Source: Saprospiraceae bacterium (GTDB taxonomy: Bacteria > Bacteroidota > Bacteroidia > Chitinophagales > Saprospiraceae). Taken from it: DNA of 42,488 nucleotides. Each line of letters starts with the position of its first letter. The first letter of the stretch is position 1. The stretch lies in assembly GCA_020436935.1 (NCBI GenBank), contig JAGQWX010000045.1, forward strand, positions 1 to 42,488, in the 5' to 3' direction. Positions 24,165 to 33,028 of the stretch are shown here, in pieces. Both the position numbers and the translations under genes were made by a program. The notes beneath the pieces are model-generated. The model was not told the origin of the DNA. It saw only the letters and a list, made by a program, of their open reading frames with translations, and searched no databases.

Positions 24165-27100
24165 ATGAAAAATAACTTTTATACAATTTTATCTTTGTTT
24201 TATTGCATTCTGTTTTCAAGCTTGTCTTTGAATGCCCAGGTATTTGTGAAATGGGACGCCACAGGTGCCAATAATGGTACGAGCTGGGCCAATGCATATA
24301 CGGATTTGCAAATGGCCATTGATAGCAATGTAATAAATAAGGAAATATGGGTAGCTCAAGGCACCTATTATCCTGTATCTGATCTTAATGGAAACTATGG
24401 GCCCGCTGATTTAAGATCTAAGACTTTCCATGGAAGAGTTGGATTTTCGTCGAGTTTTTTAAGGATGTATGGAGGATTTAATGGAACGGAAACTGCCTTA
24501 AATCAAAGAAATCCAAGCGCATATCCGACCATACTTTCTGGAGTAAACAATAATTGTTACCATGTTTTTACACTCTTCAATAATACATATATCTCGAACC
24601 AGATAGACGGCTTTCAAATTACAGGGGGTAATGCCAATGGTCCTCAGACAGGTGAACAAAATGGAGCTGGTTTTTACGTTGCAAATTCAAATATAAAAAT
24701 AGTAAATTCTCAATTGCACTACAATACAGCCATTCAAGATGGAGGAGCTATTTATTCTGAGAATTCATTTTTAAGGATTGAGAACACCACGCTAAATAAT
24801 AACAACGCCATGAATGGAGGGGCGGTTTTTACACTTTCTTCTGTTTGTACCTTTAATGGCAATAAATTTTTAGAAAATACCGCAGGTACAAATGGAGGAG
24901 CTTGCATGATCAATGATGATCTACCAGCAGTATCAGGAGGATTTTACTCGTCTGAACTTTACAGAAACCTTTTTCAATCCAATTCAGCAGGCTTGGATGG
25001 GGGAGGATTGTATAGAATAAATGGTAAGACAGCAACGGTCTGTAACAGCAGTGTCTTCAAAACAAACTATGCTGTTCAAGGTGCTGCTTTTGTTATAAAG
25101 AATTCTGTTATGAATTATTTTAACCTACATACCATTGTTGATAATCAACCGAATACGGGCAATTCTGGAGTTTATGTTCAAAATTCAACGGGCGAGATAG
25201 ATCATTGCATATTATGGGAAAATGGTACCAATGAGCTGGTAATAGAAAATTCAACTTCATTTAATTTTAGGAATTCGCTTATAAAAAATGCTTTTGTTTC
25301 AGTAGGTCCTAGCTCAGAAATACTTTCAGGAATTGACCCTAAATTTGTCAATTATCCCAATGACTTACATCTACTACCTATTTCTCCGTGCATCAACTAT
25401 AAATCGTTCGTTTCATCTGGTTCATCTTCAAATGACATTGACAATACACTTAGGAAAAAAGGCCCGAGATTTGATATGGGCGCATATGAGTTTGATCCGT
25501 CGACCTGTGCTGTTTCCAATAGGGTATACATTGACATCAATGCTGGAGGCAATGAGATTGGTGATTCCTGGATGGACGCCATGAGAGTTATCGACGATGG
25601 ATTTTATTTAGCAAATGCATGCCCAAGTGTCGGGGAAGTATGGATCGCAGATGGGTTCTATACCCCCAATTCTAATGCCGGTATTGACCATGCCTTTGAA
25701 ATCAAATCTAGTCTTGGAATTTTTGGAGGATTTAAGGGACTTGAGATTTCTCTAAATGACAGGGTACTAGATACAAACTTTACGACCATTATTTCAGGCG
25801 ACATTGGAGTTATAAATGAAGTAACTGATAATTCAAGAAATCTTTTCAAAGTAAGTGACAGCAATGTAGAGATAAAACTGGACGGACTTACGATGCAGGA
25901 CGCTTATAATCCACTTGCCAACGGGGGGGCATGTTATTTTCGTTTTGGTAAAACAACAATCAGTCATTGTATTTTTAAGAAGAATATTGCTCGTAATGGT
26001 GGAGCAGTTTATTCTGTTGATTCAAAAATACAAGTAAATGATTCACAATTTATGCAAAATTTTGTAGGGCAGGATGGAGGAGGTATTTTCACATTTGCAG
26101 ATACTACCATTGTCTCTAATTGCATATTTTCCCGCAACGAAGCAACAAGGAACGGTGGGGCGATTGTTGCATCAGTAGGGGTGAATTTTTATGGAGAGAA
26201 TCTATTTGTTTTAGAAAACAAAGCGGCAAATAACGGTGGGGGATTATTCATCTCAAATGCAAATGCTGAAATAGTTGGTTATACATCCTACTACAATAAG
26301 GCAAGAAATGGTGGATCAATTCATGCTTTATTCGGTCAATTCAATATGTCAGACGCCACATTTGATTTGGATTCTTCATTTTCGGGAGGATGTTTATACC
26401 TTGGTTCAATTCAAGGAAGTGTAGATCATATAACTGCAATGGATATCACCGCAACATTTGGCCCATTTTTAAACTCAAGTAATTCACAAATAAATTTTGA
26501 TAGCATCAGTTTATTGAATATAGACTTTCCAAATGCCAAATCACTTTTTCAAATAGGCTCATCTACTATTGGTATACATAACCTTATCGCTGAAAATAAC
26601 ATTAGTTATGGATTTTTGGATGCTCAAAATAGCTCTTATGTTATAGATAGCATTTTTCTAAAGAACAATAATTTTGAGAGATGTTTTACACATTATGGTG
26701 CGGGTAGTTGTACAATCAGCAGTAGTAAAATAGAAAACAATGTCATGAATCCGTTTTTCTTTGGAAGTGAGTTGAGCCTGGCTGTGGATAAAGTGAAATT
26801 TTTAAATAATTCGGGCGAAATGTTTTATATCTATAATGCTACCGCTACTAATGTAGCCAATTGTTTATTCTCATTCAATGAGCTTTCTGGCCTGTTTTCT
26901 TATTTCTCATTTCAGAATGTGAGTCAAGTAAACTTTATAAATAATGTGGTATATGGTTTAACATCATTTGCATCAAATAAATATTTATTCAGTGGTGATG
27001 CCAGCATTTTAAACATTGCGAACTCAATATTTAGGCAAAATCCCGGCATCCTATTCATCCAGTTTGCCTCTACCAGCATGGTCTACAACAATATCATACA

Positions 27101-27500
27101 AGGGGGGTATTTGCCTGGTGCAAACATACTTGATGTTGATCCAAAATTTGTAAATCCCGGAGCAGGTGATTTCAATCTTTTGATGGGGAGCCCCGCCATA
27201 AATACAGGATCACCAGTCAATGCACCTTTAACAGATATTCTTGGTAATCCAAGGCCGCAAGGTGGATTTTATGACATGGGCATACATGAATATTCACTGC
27301 CTGCCCAGTTCGTATTTCATGGAGCCATCGACAACGATTGGCACAAAGGCGGAAACTGGGATACTGGATTTCCGCCACCCAATGTATATCAAGGCAATGT
27401 ATTTATGAATGCTGATGCTAATAAAGTGGATGGAATAGGTTTTGAGATTTTTTCACCGGGTGTATTAATCATTGGGAATGGAGTTGAGGTGAAATTTTAA
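24165..27500 (+). CDS. large secreted beta-helix protein (choice-of-anchor-Q/PMP-like), internally duplicated
   Basis: The 1111-residue protein has a signal peptide (ending 'SLNAQ') and two tandem right-handed beta-helix modules. Module 1 (about 26-445) opens 'VKWDATGANNGTSWANAYTDL' and closes 'GPRFDMGAYEF'. Module 2 (from about 453) opens 'VYIDINAGGNEIGDSWMDAM' and closes near residue 1045 with 'GFYDMGIHEY'. Both contain G-G-A/G rungs (DGGAIYS, NGGAVFT, NGGGLFI) and the 'DPKFVN....D.hLl..SPaIN' ending of choice-of-anchor-Q proteins. A short 'DNDWHKGGNWDTGFPPP' domain follows and the protein stops at 'GNGVEVKF'. No T9SS C-terminal domain is present, although relatives of this design often have one, so it may be truncated or use another route. 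Probable surface adhesin or polysaccharide-binding protein. Confidence 0.8.
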   Translation: MKNNFYTILSLFYCILFSSLSLNAQVFVKWDATGANNGTSWANAYTDLQMAIDSNVINKEIWVAQGTYYPVSDLNGNYGPADLRSKTFHGRVGFSSSFLRMYGGFNGTETALNQRNPSAYPTILSGVNNNCYHVFTLFNNTYISNQIDGFQITGGNANGPQTGEQNGAGFYVANSNIKIVNSQLHYNTAIQDGGAIYSENSFLRIENTTLNNNNAMNGGAVFTLSSVCTFNGNKFLENTAGTNGGACMINDDLPAVSGGFYSSELYRNLFQSNSAGLDGGGLYRINGKTATVCNSSVFKTNYAVQGAAFVIKNSVMNYFNLHTIVDNQPNTGNSGVYVQNSTGEIDHCILWENGTNELVIENSTSFNFRNSLIKNAFVSVGPSSEILSGIDPKFVNYPNDLHLLPISPCINYKSFVSSGSSSNDIDNTLRKKGPRFDMGAYEFDPSTCAVSNRVYIDINAGGNEIGDSWMDAMRVIDDGFYLANACPSVGEVWIADGFYTPNSNAGIDHAFEIKSSLGIFGGFKGLEISLNDRVLDTNFTTIISGDIGVINEVTDNSRNLFKVSDSNVEIKLDGLTMQDAYNPLANGGACYFRFGKTTISHCIFKKNIARNGGAVYSVDSKIQVNDSQFMQNFVGQDGGGIFTFADTTIVSNCIFSRNEATRNGGAIVASVGVNFYGENLFVLENKAANNGGGLFISNANAEIVGYTSYYNKARNGGSIHALFGQFNMSDATFDLDSSFSGGCLYLGSIQGSVDHITAMDITATFGPFLNSSNSQINFDSISLLNIDFPNAKSLFQIGSSTIGIHNLIAENNISYGFLDAQNSSYVIDSIFLKNNNFERCFTHYGAGSCTISSSKIENNVMNPFFFGSELSLAVDKVKFLNNSGEMFYIYNATATNVANCLFSFNELSGLFSYFSFQNVSQVNFINNVVYGLTSFASNKYLFSGDASILNIANSIFRQNPGILFIQFASTSMVYNNIIQGGYLPGANILDVDPKFVNPGAGDFNLLMGSPAINTGSPVNAPLTDILGNPRPQGGFYDMGIHEYSLPAQFVFHGAIDNDWHKGGNWDTGFPPPNVYQGNVFMNADANKVDGIGFEIFSPGVLIIGNGVEVKF

Positions 27501-27623
27501 AAGGATTAGATAGGATGCATTACTTTGTTATTTAAAATATGAAAGTAATTAATACTTAGTTGACTCAGAACTGTTAAATTACATATGGTTACTTTAATTA
27601 TTTAAATTTATTTTCTTTTATGC

Positions 27624-27654
27624 TTGTAAAATATAGCTAAGGAATTTATATTTA
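27624..27654 (+). promoter_or_regulatory. possible promoter of the surface-protein operon
   Basis: TTG (27624-27626), a 20-bp spacer and TATATTTA (27647-27654) approximate the Bacteroidota TTTG-N19-21-TAnnTTTG promoter, with one mismatch in each element. It lies about 47 bp before the GTG start at 27702. Suggestive only. Confidence 0.35.
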
Positions 27655-27701
27655 AGAAGCTTATAGACTAAATTACTTTACTGGCCAAACCTCAATGAGA
27701 A

Positions 27702-30700
27702 GTGAAAAGACCCTTAAAAATTGCTCTCTTATTCCTGATTTGCCATAGTTTAAATGGGCAATCCATCAATGATGTATTATCTGCACTACCCATTTGTGGA
27801 TTAGGGAATTATGACATCAGTCTTCCTAAATCTGAATTCTCTGATTTAGGAGATTTCAATTGTTTTCCTGATGATGCTAGTTTCGAACATTACGAAATGT
27901 TGAAAATTCATGGCATTATCAAGGGAGGAACTTTGTCTTTTGACTTTATCCCTGTAGATGCTAATGATGATATTGATTTTATTGTTTATAAACTAGATGG
28001 AACCAATGCCAGTCCCATCAGATGTATGGCTTCCGGGAAATCTTTGGACTTACAGGGAGCTGAATGCAGTGGTCCAACCGGTTTAGCTGAGTTCGCAACT
28101 GACCTTATTGAATATGAAGGCTGTGAAGAAGGGAGTGACAATTATTTAAGACACCTTGATGTTGAAGTTGGAGAGGAGTACCTCATATTGGTCACCAATT
28201 ACAAAAGTGGAAATCCATGTGCTTTTCACTTGTACGGAACTGCAAAATTCGGTCAGGCTGAATTACAACTTTCCGATTCATTGACTTTTTGTAAAGACTA
28301 TATATTTTCCTACAAAGTTGATAAACTTCCTGGTTATCAATATGAATGGTCGATTGGTTCAGCAACTTCTGATAGTTTTGAATTGCTTGGCAATTTGCTC
28401 ACGAATAAGTATGTAGTCAATACATCATCAATCGGAGCATTCAAATACAAACTCAAGTATTACAACCCTAACGGTACATGTGCACCCACCTACACTAACG
28501 TTTCAAATATTAAAATTGAGGAGTGCAAAGAATGTAGCGATGGTATAAAGAATTTTGATGAAACAGATTTGGATTGCGGTGGTCCAAAATGCCCTCAGTG
28601 TTCTGGTTGCGATATCATTACCGATCTTGATTTACAAGACATTACTGTAAATTGTGAAGGAGATTATTACGATACTATTCCATTGATCGGAAATTATTGT
28701 AATGTTTACTACGATGGTATTTTCAATCTGGAAATCAGTGAAGAACCTTGTAAAAAGACCATTATCAAATCCTGGACTTTTGAACTGCCAGATACCAACA
28801 TAGTTTTGTACCAAAGAACTATTGTTGATAAAACTCCAAAAATTATTAATGAATCATTGATCTCCGACATCCATATACAGTGTAAGGCAGATTTACCTAT
28901 TGTACCGGAGCTTTATTATATTGATCCTTGTATTGGAGATACCATTAAACCATTTTACGACTCCAAAGAACTTTATGATGGAAATGGTGATTTGATAGAG
29001 CGTAGGTTTTGGAAATTTGAGTCTCGTTGTTCAGAAGATTTTATTCTCTCTCAGGACATTCTTATAAAATATACACAGGGAATAAGCTATCCCAAAAGTC
29101 CTGAAGATATTTCACTTTCATGTGAAATATCTACTCCAAATCGGGAAGAATTCAAAGTAATTGTTGACTGTGAAACCATTTTAGATCCTGTTTTTTCAGA
29201 AGTTACTACAACAACATCATGTTCAACCATAATCAATAGAAAATACCATTTCTATTTAGACGGCATTGTTGACACCACTTTCGAACACAATATTTTTAAA
29301 ATAGATACAATTGCTCCGGTGCCAACATCAATACCTCCGGTGGAGCTCAGATTCCTTTGCGCAAACGATACAGTAACTGTGCCTTTATTCTTTGCCAATG
29401 ACAATTGCGATGGGGAAGTATATCCTGTTTTTATGATGGAAAATGATGGCGGACTTGGTACTAAAGAAAGTCCATTATGGATTTATAAATCATGGGAGTT
29501 TTCTGATGCTTGTGGAAATACCACAGTCTTAAATCAAAACATCAAAATTCAAAATGATGAACAAATACTTTTGCCGGAAGGACCACCTGATCTAAGTTTT
29601 GAGTGCCTTGATGCAGTACCTGAACCCGCAAATTTGATTGCAACAGCAGGTTGCGGACAATTCGTCAATGGAATTTTAACTGAGACCAGACAAGGCAATT
29701 CCTGCCATATGACTATTCTTAGAAGGTGGACTTTTAAGCATCTCGATCTGGAAGAAAAAGTATTAGAGCAACGAATTACTGTTGATAATTATCGATTACC
29801 GCAATTCATTGTACCCCCTGATACCATAATTGAGTGTATCAATAATTATGAAGAGCAATTATATGGCAGTCCAACTGAAATAGCTACTGCATGTGGAATA
29901 AGCAGTGATGTTTCATATACAAATACTTTTACAGACGATAAAGCGTGCCCGGGTTCGGGCGTGATATTGAGGACTTGGAAGGTGAAAGACTTATGTGGAA
30001 ATGAAAAAGTGGCTGTTCAAAAAATCGAAATGCAAGACCATACTGCTCCGGTACCAATACAAAGTTTTCCGGATATAATCATTGCCTGCAAACAAGAAAT
30101 TCCTGAAATTCAAGATGCACAAGCCATTGATTATTGTACAGGTGAAAAAATATCGTCAATTATTTCTGAAGAGAATAATGGTGGAGCTGCAACTCCCGAC
30201 GACCACCTTTTGATCAAAAGGAAAAGAGTGTACAAAGATGCTTGTGGAAATGAATTTGAAACCATTCAAAATATTAGGGTAACCGGTTCAACAGAAGTAA
30301 TTTATCCTGATCCACCAGGAACCTATACCGTTTATTGCGTTGGGGATGTTAGACCGGCAGAAACTTTAGTTGCTACAAATGGATGTGATAACCGATCTGT
30401 TGGCGTAGTCACAGAAACAACGGAAGGTGATAGTTGCTATTTAAAAGTAATCAGAACCTGGACTTTCTCTTTCAAGGGATTAGATGATAAATCAATAACC
30501 CAAACCATTTATGTCAAAAATCAGGAAATTCCTGAATTTTCTGTTCCTGAAAACATAACCATTGCTTGTGATGCCAATGCTATACCCGATTTTACAGGTG
30601 TGCCCTCAAATATAAATACCTATTGTAATATTGGAACGACCATCAATTATATTGATGAGAATAAAACGGAAGTCTGTGTGGGAACAGGCTTTTGGAAAAG

Positions 30701-33026
30701 ATCCTGGATAGCCACTGACGCTTGTGGTAATGTAAGACAAAAATATCAAACTATATTTTTTGAAGATAAGACACCGCCAAACCTTCCTCCTACCCCCGAT
30801 GACCAAGAAGCTGCTTGTGGAAAAACACCACTGCTTAAATTAACAGCTCAGGACAATTGTAGTGGAGAAGTAGTAGGAATAATGACCTCTGAAGTGAGCA
30901 ATGGCGGGGGAGGATATTGGGGCAATCCTGAAGTGTTCACCAGAACATATGAATTTACAGATGATTGTGGTAACAAAGACTTCGTTTATGAAAAGGTAAG
31001 TATAATTGGGACAGATGTAGTCAATGTTGAAGACGCTCCCAAAGATGATGTGATAAGTTGTATTGACGACTTGATCACTCCTGGAATTTTACGGGCAGTA
31101 AATTCCTGTGGACAGGAAATCATCGCAATTCCTGTTCGCAATGACAATGGAAATCTTTCTTGCTCCGGTACCGTAACATTCACATGGACCTTTGAATTTC
31201 CTGGATTGGATCCTATAGTCAGACAACAAACTGTTACAATAGAAAACAACAGTGTCCCTGATTTTGATGTACCTGCAGGCAAGTTGATCTCTTGTGAGGA
31301 TTCTGATGCACCAAGCAATACCGGAAATCCAAGCAATTTAACTACATACTGTGGGGAATTACCTGAGGTAAGCTACAGTGATGTTATAAGAGATGGATCT
31401 TGTGTAAATAGTTATGATATCACAAGGACATGGAGGGCGAAGGATAGGTGCAATAATGTAGTAGAATATGATCAAATCCTAGAAGTAAGGGATATTCAAA
31501 ACCCACTTGTAAAAGTTATACCTATAGATGAGACGGTGAGTTGCCTTGAAGCAGTACAACTTCCAAATGTGAATGCGGTGACTGCCACGGATAATTGTGG
31601 AGGAAGTATTTTTATAACAGTAAAAGCAGATGAAATCAGCAACGAAACATGTCCGAACAGGTACACGATAACAAGGACGTATGTAGCGAGGGATGCATGT
31701 GGGAATGTGAGCGAAGCGGATCAGACTATTACGGTGAATGATTTCACAGGACCAATAATAACATCTATACCTCAAAATTTAACGGTAAGCTGCTCAGGAG
31801 AAGTGCCACAGCCAAATACGTTGTTGGTCCAGGCACGAGATAATTGCGGCAGTGCACCAATTATAACCTTTGAGGCCGATGTGATCAGCAATAGAATTTG
31901 CGAAAACAGATATACGATAACTAGAAGATACGTTGCAACGGATGCGTGCAACAATCAAAGTTTTGCAGACCAAACCATCAGAGTTTTCGATGACAGGTCT
32001 CCAGTAATAGGAGCTGATCTTCCAATCCTTTCTTTGGATTGCGATCAAAATTTACCTCCTCAAATACCTCTTTCTTCACTAAATGTGACAGATTGTTCAA
32101 GTATATCATCTTCGACAATGTACGATCAAATCTTAGGAGGAGAAGGCAATCCATCCTCACCTCAGATTCGCAACAGGGTTTATACTGTGACAGATGTTTG
32201 TGGGAATTCTTCTTCAAAAACTCAGCATATGGAATTGATTGACAACAATCCTGGATATGTAATAGGGGGTGATGGCGTTGAATGCCCAGGAAATGAAAGA
32301 AGTTTAACTGCGTTTGGTGGAAGCACATTCTTTTGGTATAACTCCGGCTCAAATAATCAAAACATAACAGTTAATCCAAATTCAACCACGACATATATTG
32401 TTGCGATAACAAATGAAAATGGGTGCACAACGTATGCTGGAAAAGAGGTAAGAGTGCATACAACTGGTGATATTAGCCTGGATTACAACCAATACAGTGT
32501 CACAGCTTTTGCAGAAGGTGCCTCCAACTACCAATACAACATGTTTGTAAGTGGGAATTACTATAGTAGCACAGGTGCAACACTTAATTTTTTACCAAAC
32601 ATGACTGATGGAAACTTGGAAGTATCTGCCTCGACTTGCATAATAGGTAATTTACCAGTTTTCGTTCCAAGTCCACAATATCCTAATCCGCCTTGTTCGT
32701 CACCAGTTCAATTTATTAATCAATACTCATTGCAATATAATGATAACTTGCCCAATAATGTATATTACCTTACCTGTGGAGCACCGAACGACTCCTTTAA
32801 AAGAGACGGTGAAATTAGTGACAGGGCTGGTTCTACGCCTATCAATGGAGCAGAAGTATCCTGTTCGGGTTGTTCTGACTTTAGCATAACATGGAACGTT
32901 AATAATTCAAATGTACAATACAATGGAGGATGTTATTTAATAGCTAATCCCGGACAGACTATTTCCGGGTCGGTCACAATTTGTCGCAATAGCAATTCTT
33001 CCTGTTGTACAACAATAAACTTTTGA
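27702..33026 (+). CDS. giant secreted protein with ~15 HYR-like Ig repeats
   Basis: The 1774-residue protein starts at GTG (27702), because the signal peptide MKRPLKIALLFLICHSLNGQ begins there; the nearby ATG at 27695 is out of frame. Residues ~30-180 form a jelly-roll-like domain. Residues 275-303 carry a cysteine knot-like motif, 'CSDGIKNFDETDLDCGG' plus CPQC. About 15 HYR-like immunoglobulin repeats of ~80 residues then run from 303 to 1517. From residue 625 they follow a three-type pattern (A, B, C) with a period of 241-245 residues. Many end in D-A-C-G-N then a Q-x-I-x-V strand. The cysteine-rich tail (~1518-1774) has no T9SS sorting domain. It probably forms a long extracellular fibre or adhesin. 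The gene heads the operon and ends 2 bp before the next start. Confidence 0.82.
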   Translation: MKRPLKIALLFLICHSLNGQSINDVLSALPICGLGNYDISLPKSEFSDLGDFNCFPDDASFEHYEMLKIHGIIKGGTLSFDFIPVDANDDIDFIVYKLDGTNASPIRCMASGKSLDLQGAECSGPTGLAEFATDLIEYEGCEEGSDNYLRHLDVEVGEEYLILVTNYKSGNPCAFHLYGTAKFGQAELQLSDSLTFCKDYIFSYKVDKLPGYQYEWSIGSATSDSFELLGNLLTNKYVVNTSSIGAFKYKLKYYNPNGTCAPTYTNVSNIKIEECKECSDGIKNFDETDLDCGGPKCPQCSGCDIITDLDLQDITVNCEGDYYDTIPLIGNYCNVYYDGIFNLEISEEPCKKTIIKSWTFELPDTNIVLYQRTIVDKTPKIINESLISDIHIQCKADLPIVPELYYIDPCIGDTIKPFYDSKELYDGNGDLIERRFWKFESRCSEDFILSQDILIKYTQGISYPKSPEDISLSCEISTPNREEFKVIVDCETILDPVFSEVTTTTSCSTIINRKYHFYLDGIVDTTFEHNIFKIDTIAPVPTSIPPVELRFLCANDTVTVPLFFANDNCDGEVYPVFMMENDGGLGTKESPLWIYKSWEFSDACGNTTVLNQNIKIQNDEQILLPEGPPDLSFECLDAVPEPANLIATAGCGQFVNGILTETRQGNSCHMTILRRWTFKHLDLEEKVLEQRITVDNYRLPQFIVPPDTIIECINNYEEQLYGSPTEIATACGISSDVSYTNTFTDDKACPGSGVILRTWKVKDLCGNEKVAVQKIEMQDHTAPVPIQSFPDIIIACKQEIPEIQDAQAIDYCTGEKISSIISEENNGGAATPDDHLLIKRKRVYKDACGNEFETIQNIRVTGSTEVIYPDPPGTYTVYCVGDVRPAETLVATNGCDNRSVGVVTETTEGDSCYLKVIRTWTFSFKGLDDKSITQTIYVKNQEIPEFSVPENITIACDANAIPDFTGVPSNINTYCNIGTTINYIDENKTEVCVGTGFWKRSWIATDACGNVRQKYQTIFFEDKTPPNLPPTPDDQEAACGKTPLLKLTAQDNCSGEVVGIMTSEVSNGGGGYWGNPEVFTRTYEFTDDCGNKDFVYEKVSIIGTDVVNVEDAPKDDVISCIDDLITPGILRAVNSCGQEIIAIPVRNDNGNLSCSGTVTFTWTFEFPGLDPIVRQQTVTIENNSVPDFDVPAGKLISCEDSDAPSNTGNPSNLTTYCGELPEVSYSDVIRDGSCVNSYDITRTWRAKDRCNNVVEYDQILEVRDIQNPLVKVIPIDETVSCLEAVQLPNVNAVTATDNCGGSIFITVKADEISNETCPNRYTITRTYVARDACGNVSEADQTITVNDFTGPIITSIPQNLTVSCSGEVPQPNTLLVQARDNCGSAPIITFEADVISNRICENRYTITRRYVATDACNNQSFADQTIRVFDDRSPVIGADLPILSLDCDQNLPPQIPLSSLNVTDCSSISSSTMYDQILGGEGNPSSPQIRNRVYTVTDVCGNSSSKTQHMELIDNNPGYVIGGDGVECPGNERSLTAFGGSTFFWYNSGSNNQNITVNPNSTTTYIVAITNENGCTTYAGKEVRVHTTGDISLDYNQYSVTAFAEGASNYQYNMFVSGNYYSSTGATLNFLPNMTDGNLEVSASTCIIGNLPVFVPSPQYPNPPCSSPVQFINQYSLQYNDNLPNNVYYLTCGAPNDSFKRDGEISDRAGSTPINGAEVSCSGCSDFSITWNVNNSNVQYNGGCYLIANPGQTISGSVTICRNSNSSCCTTINF

Positions 33027-33028
33027 CC

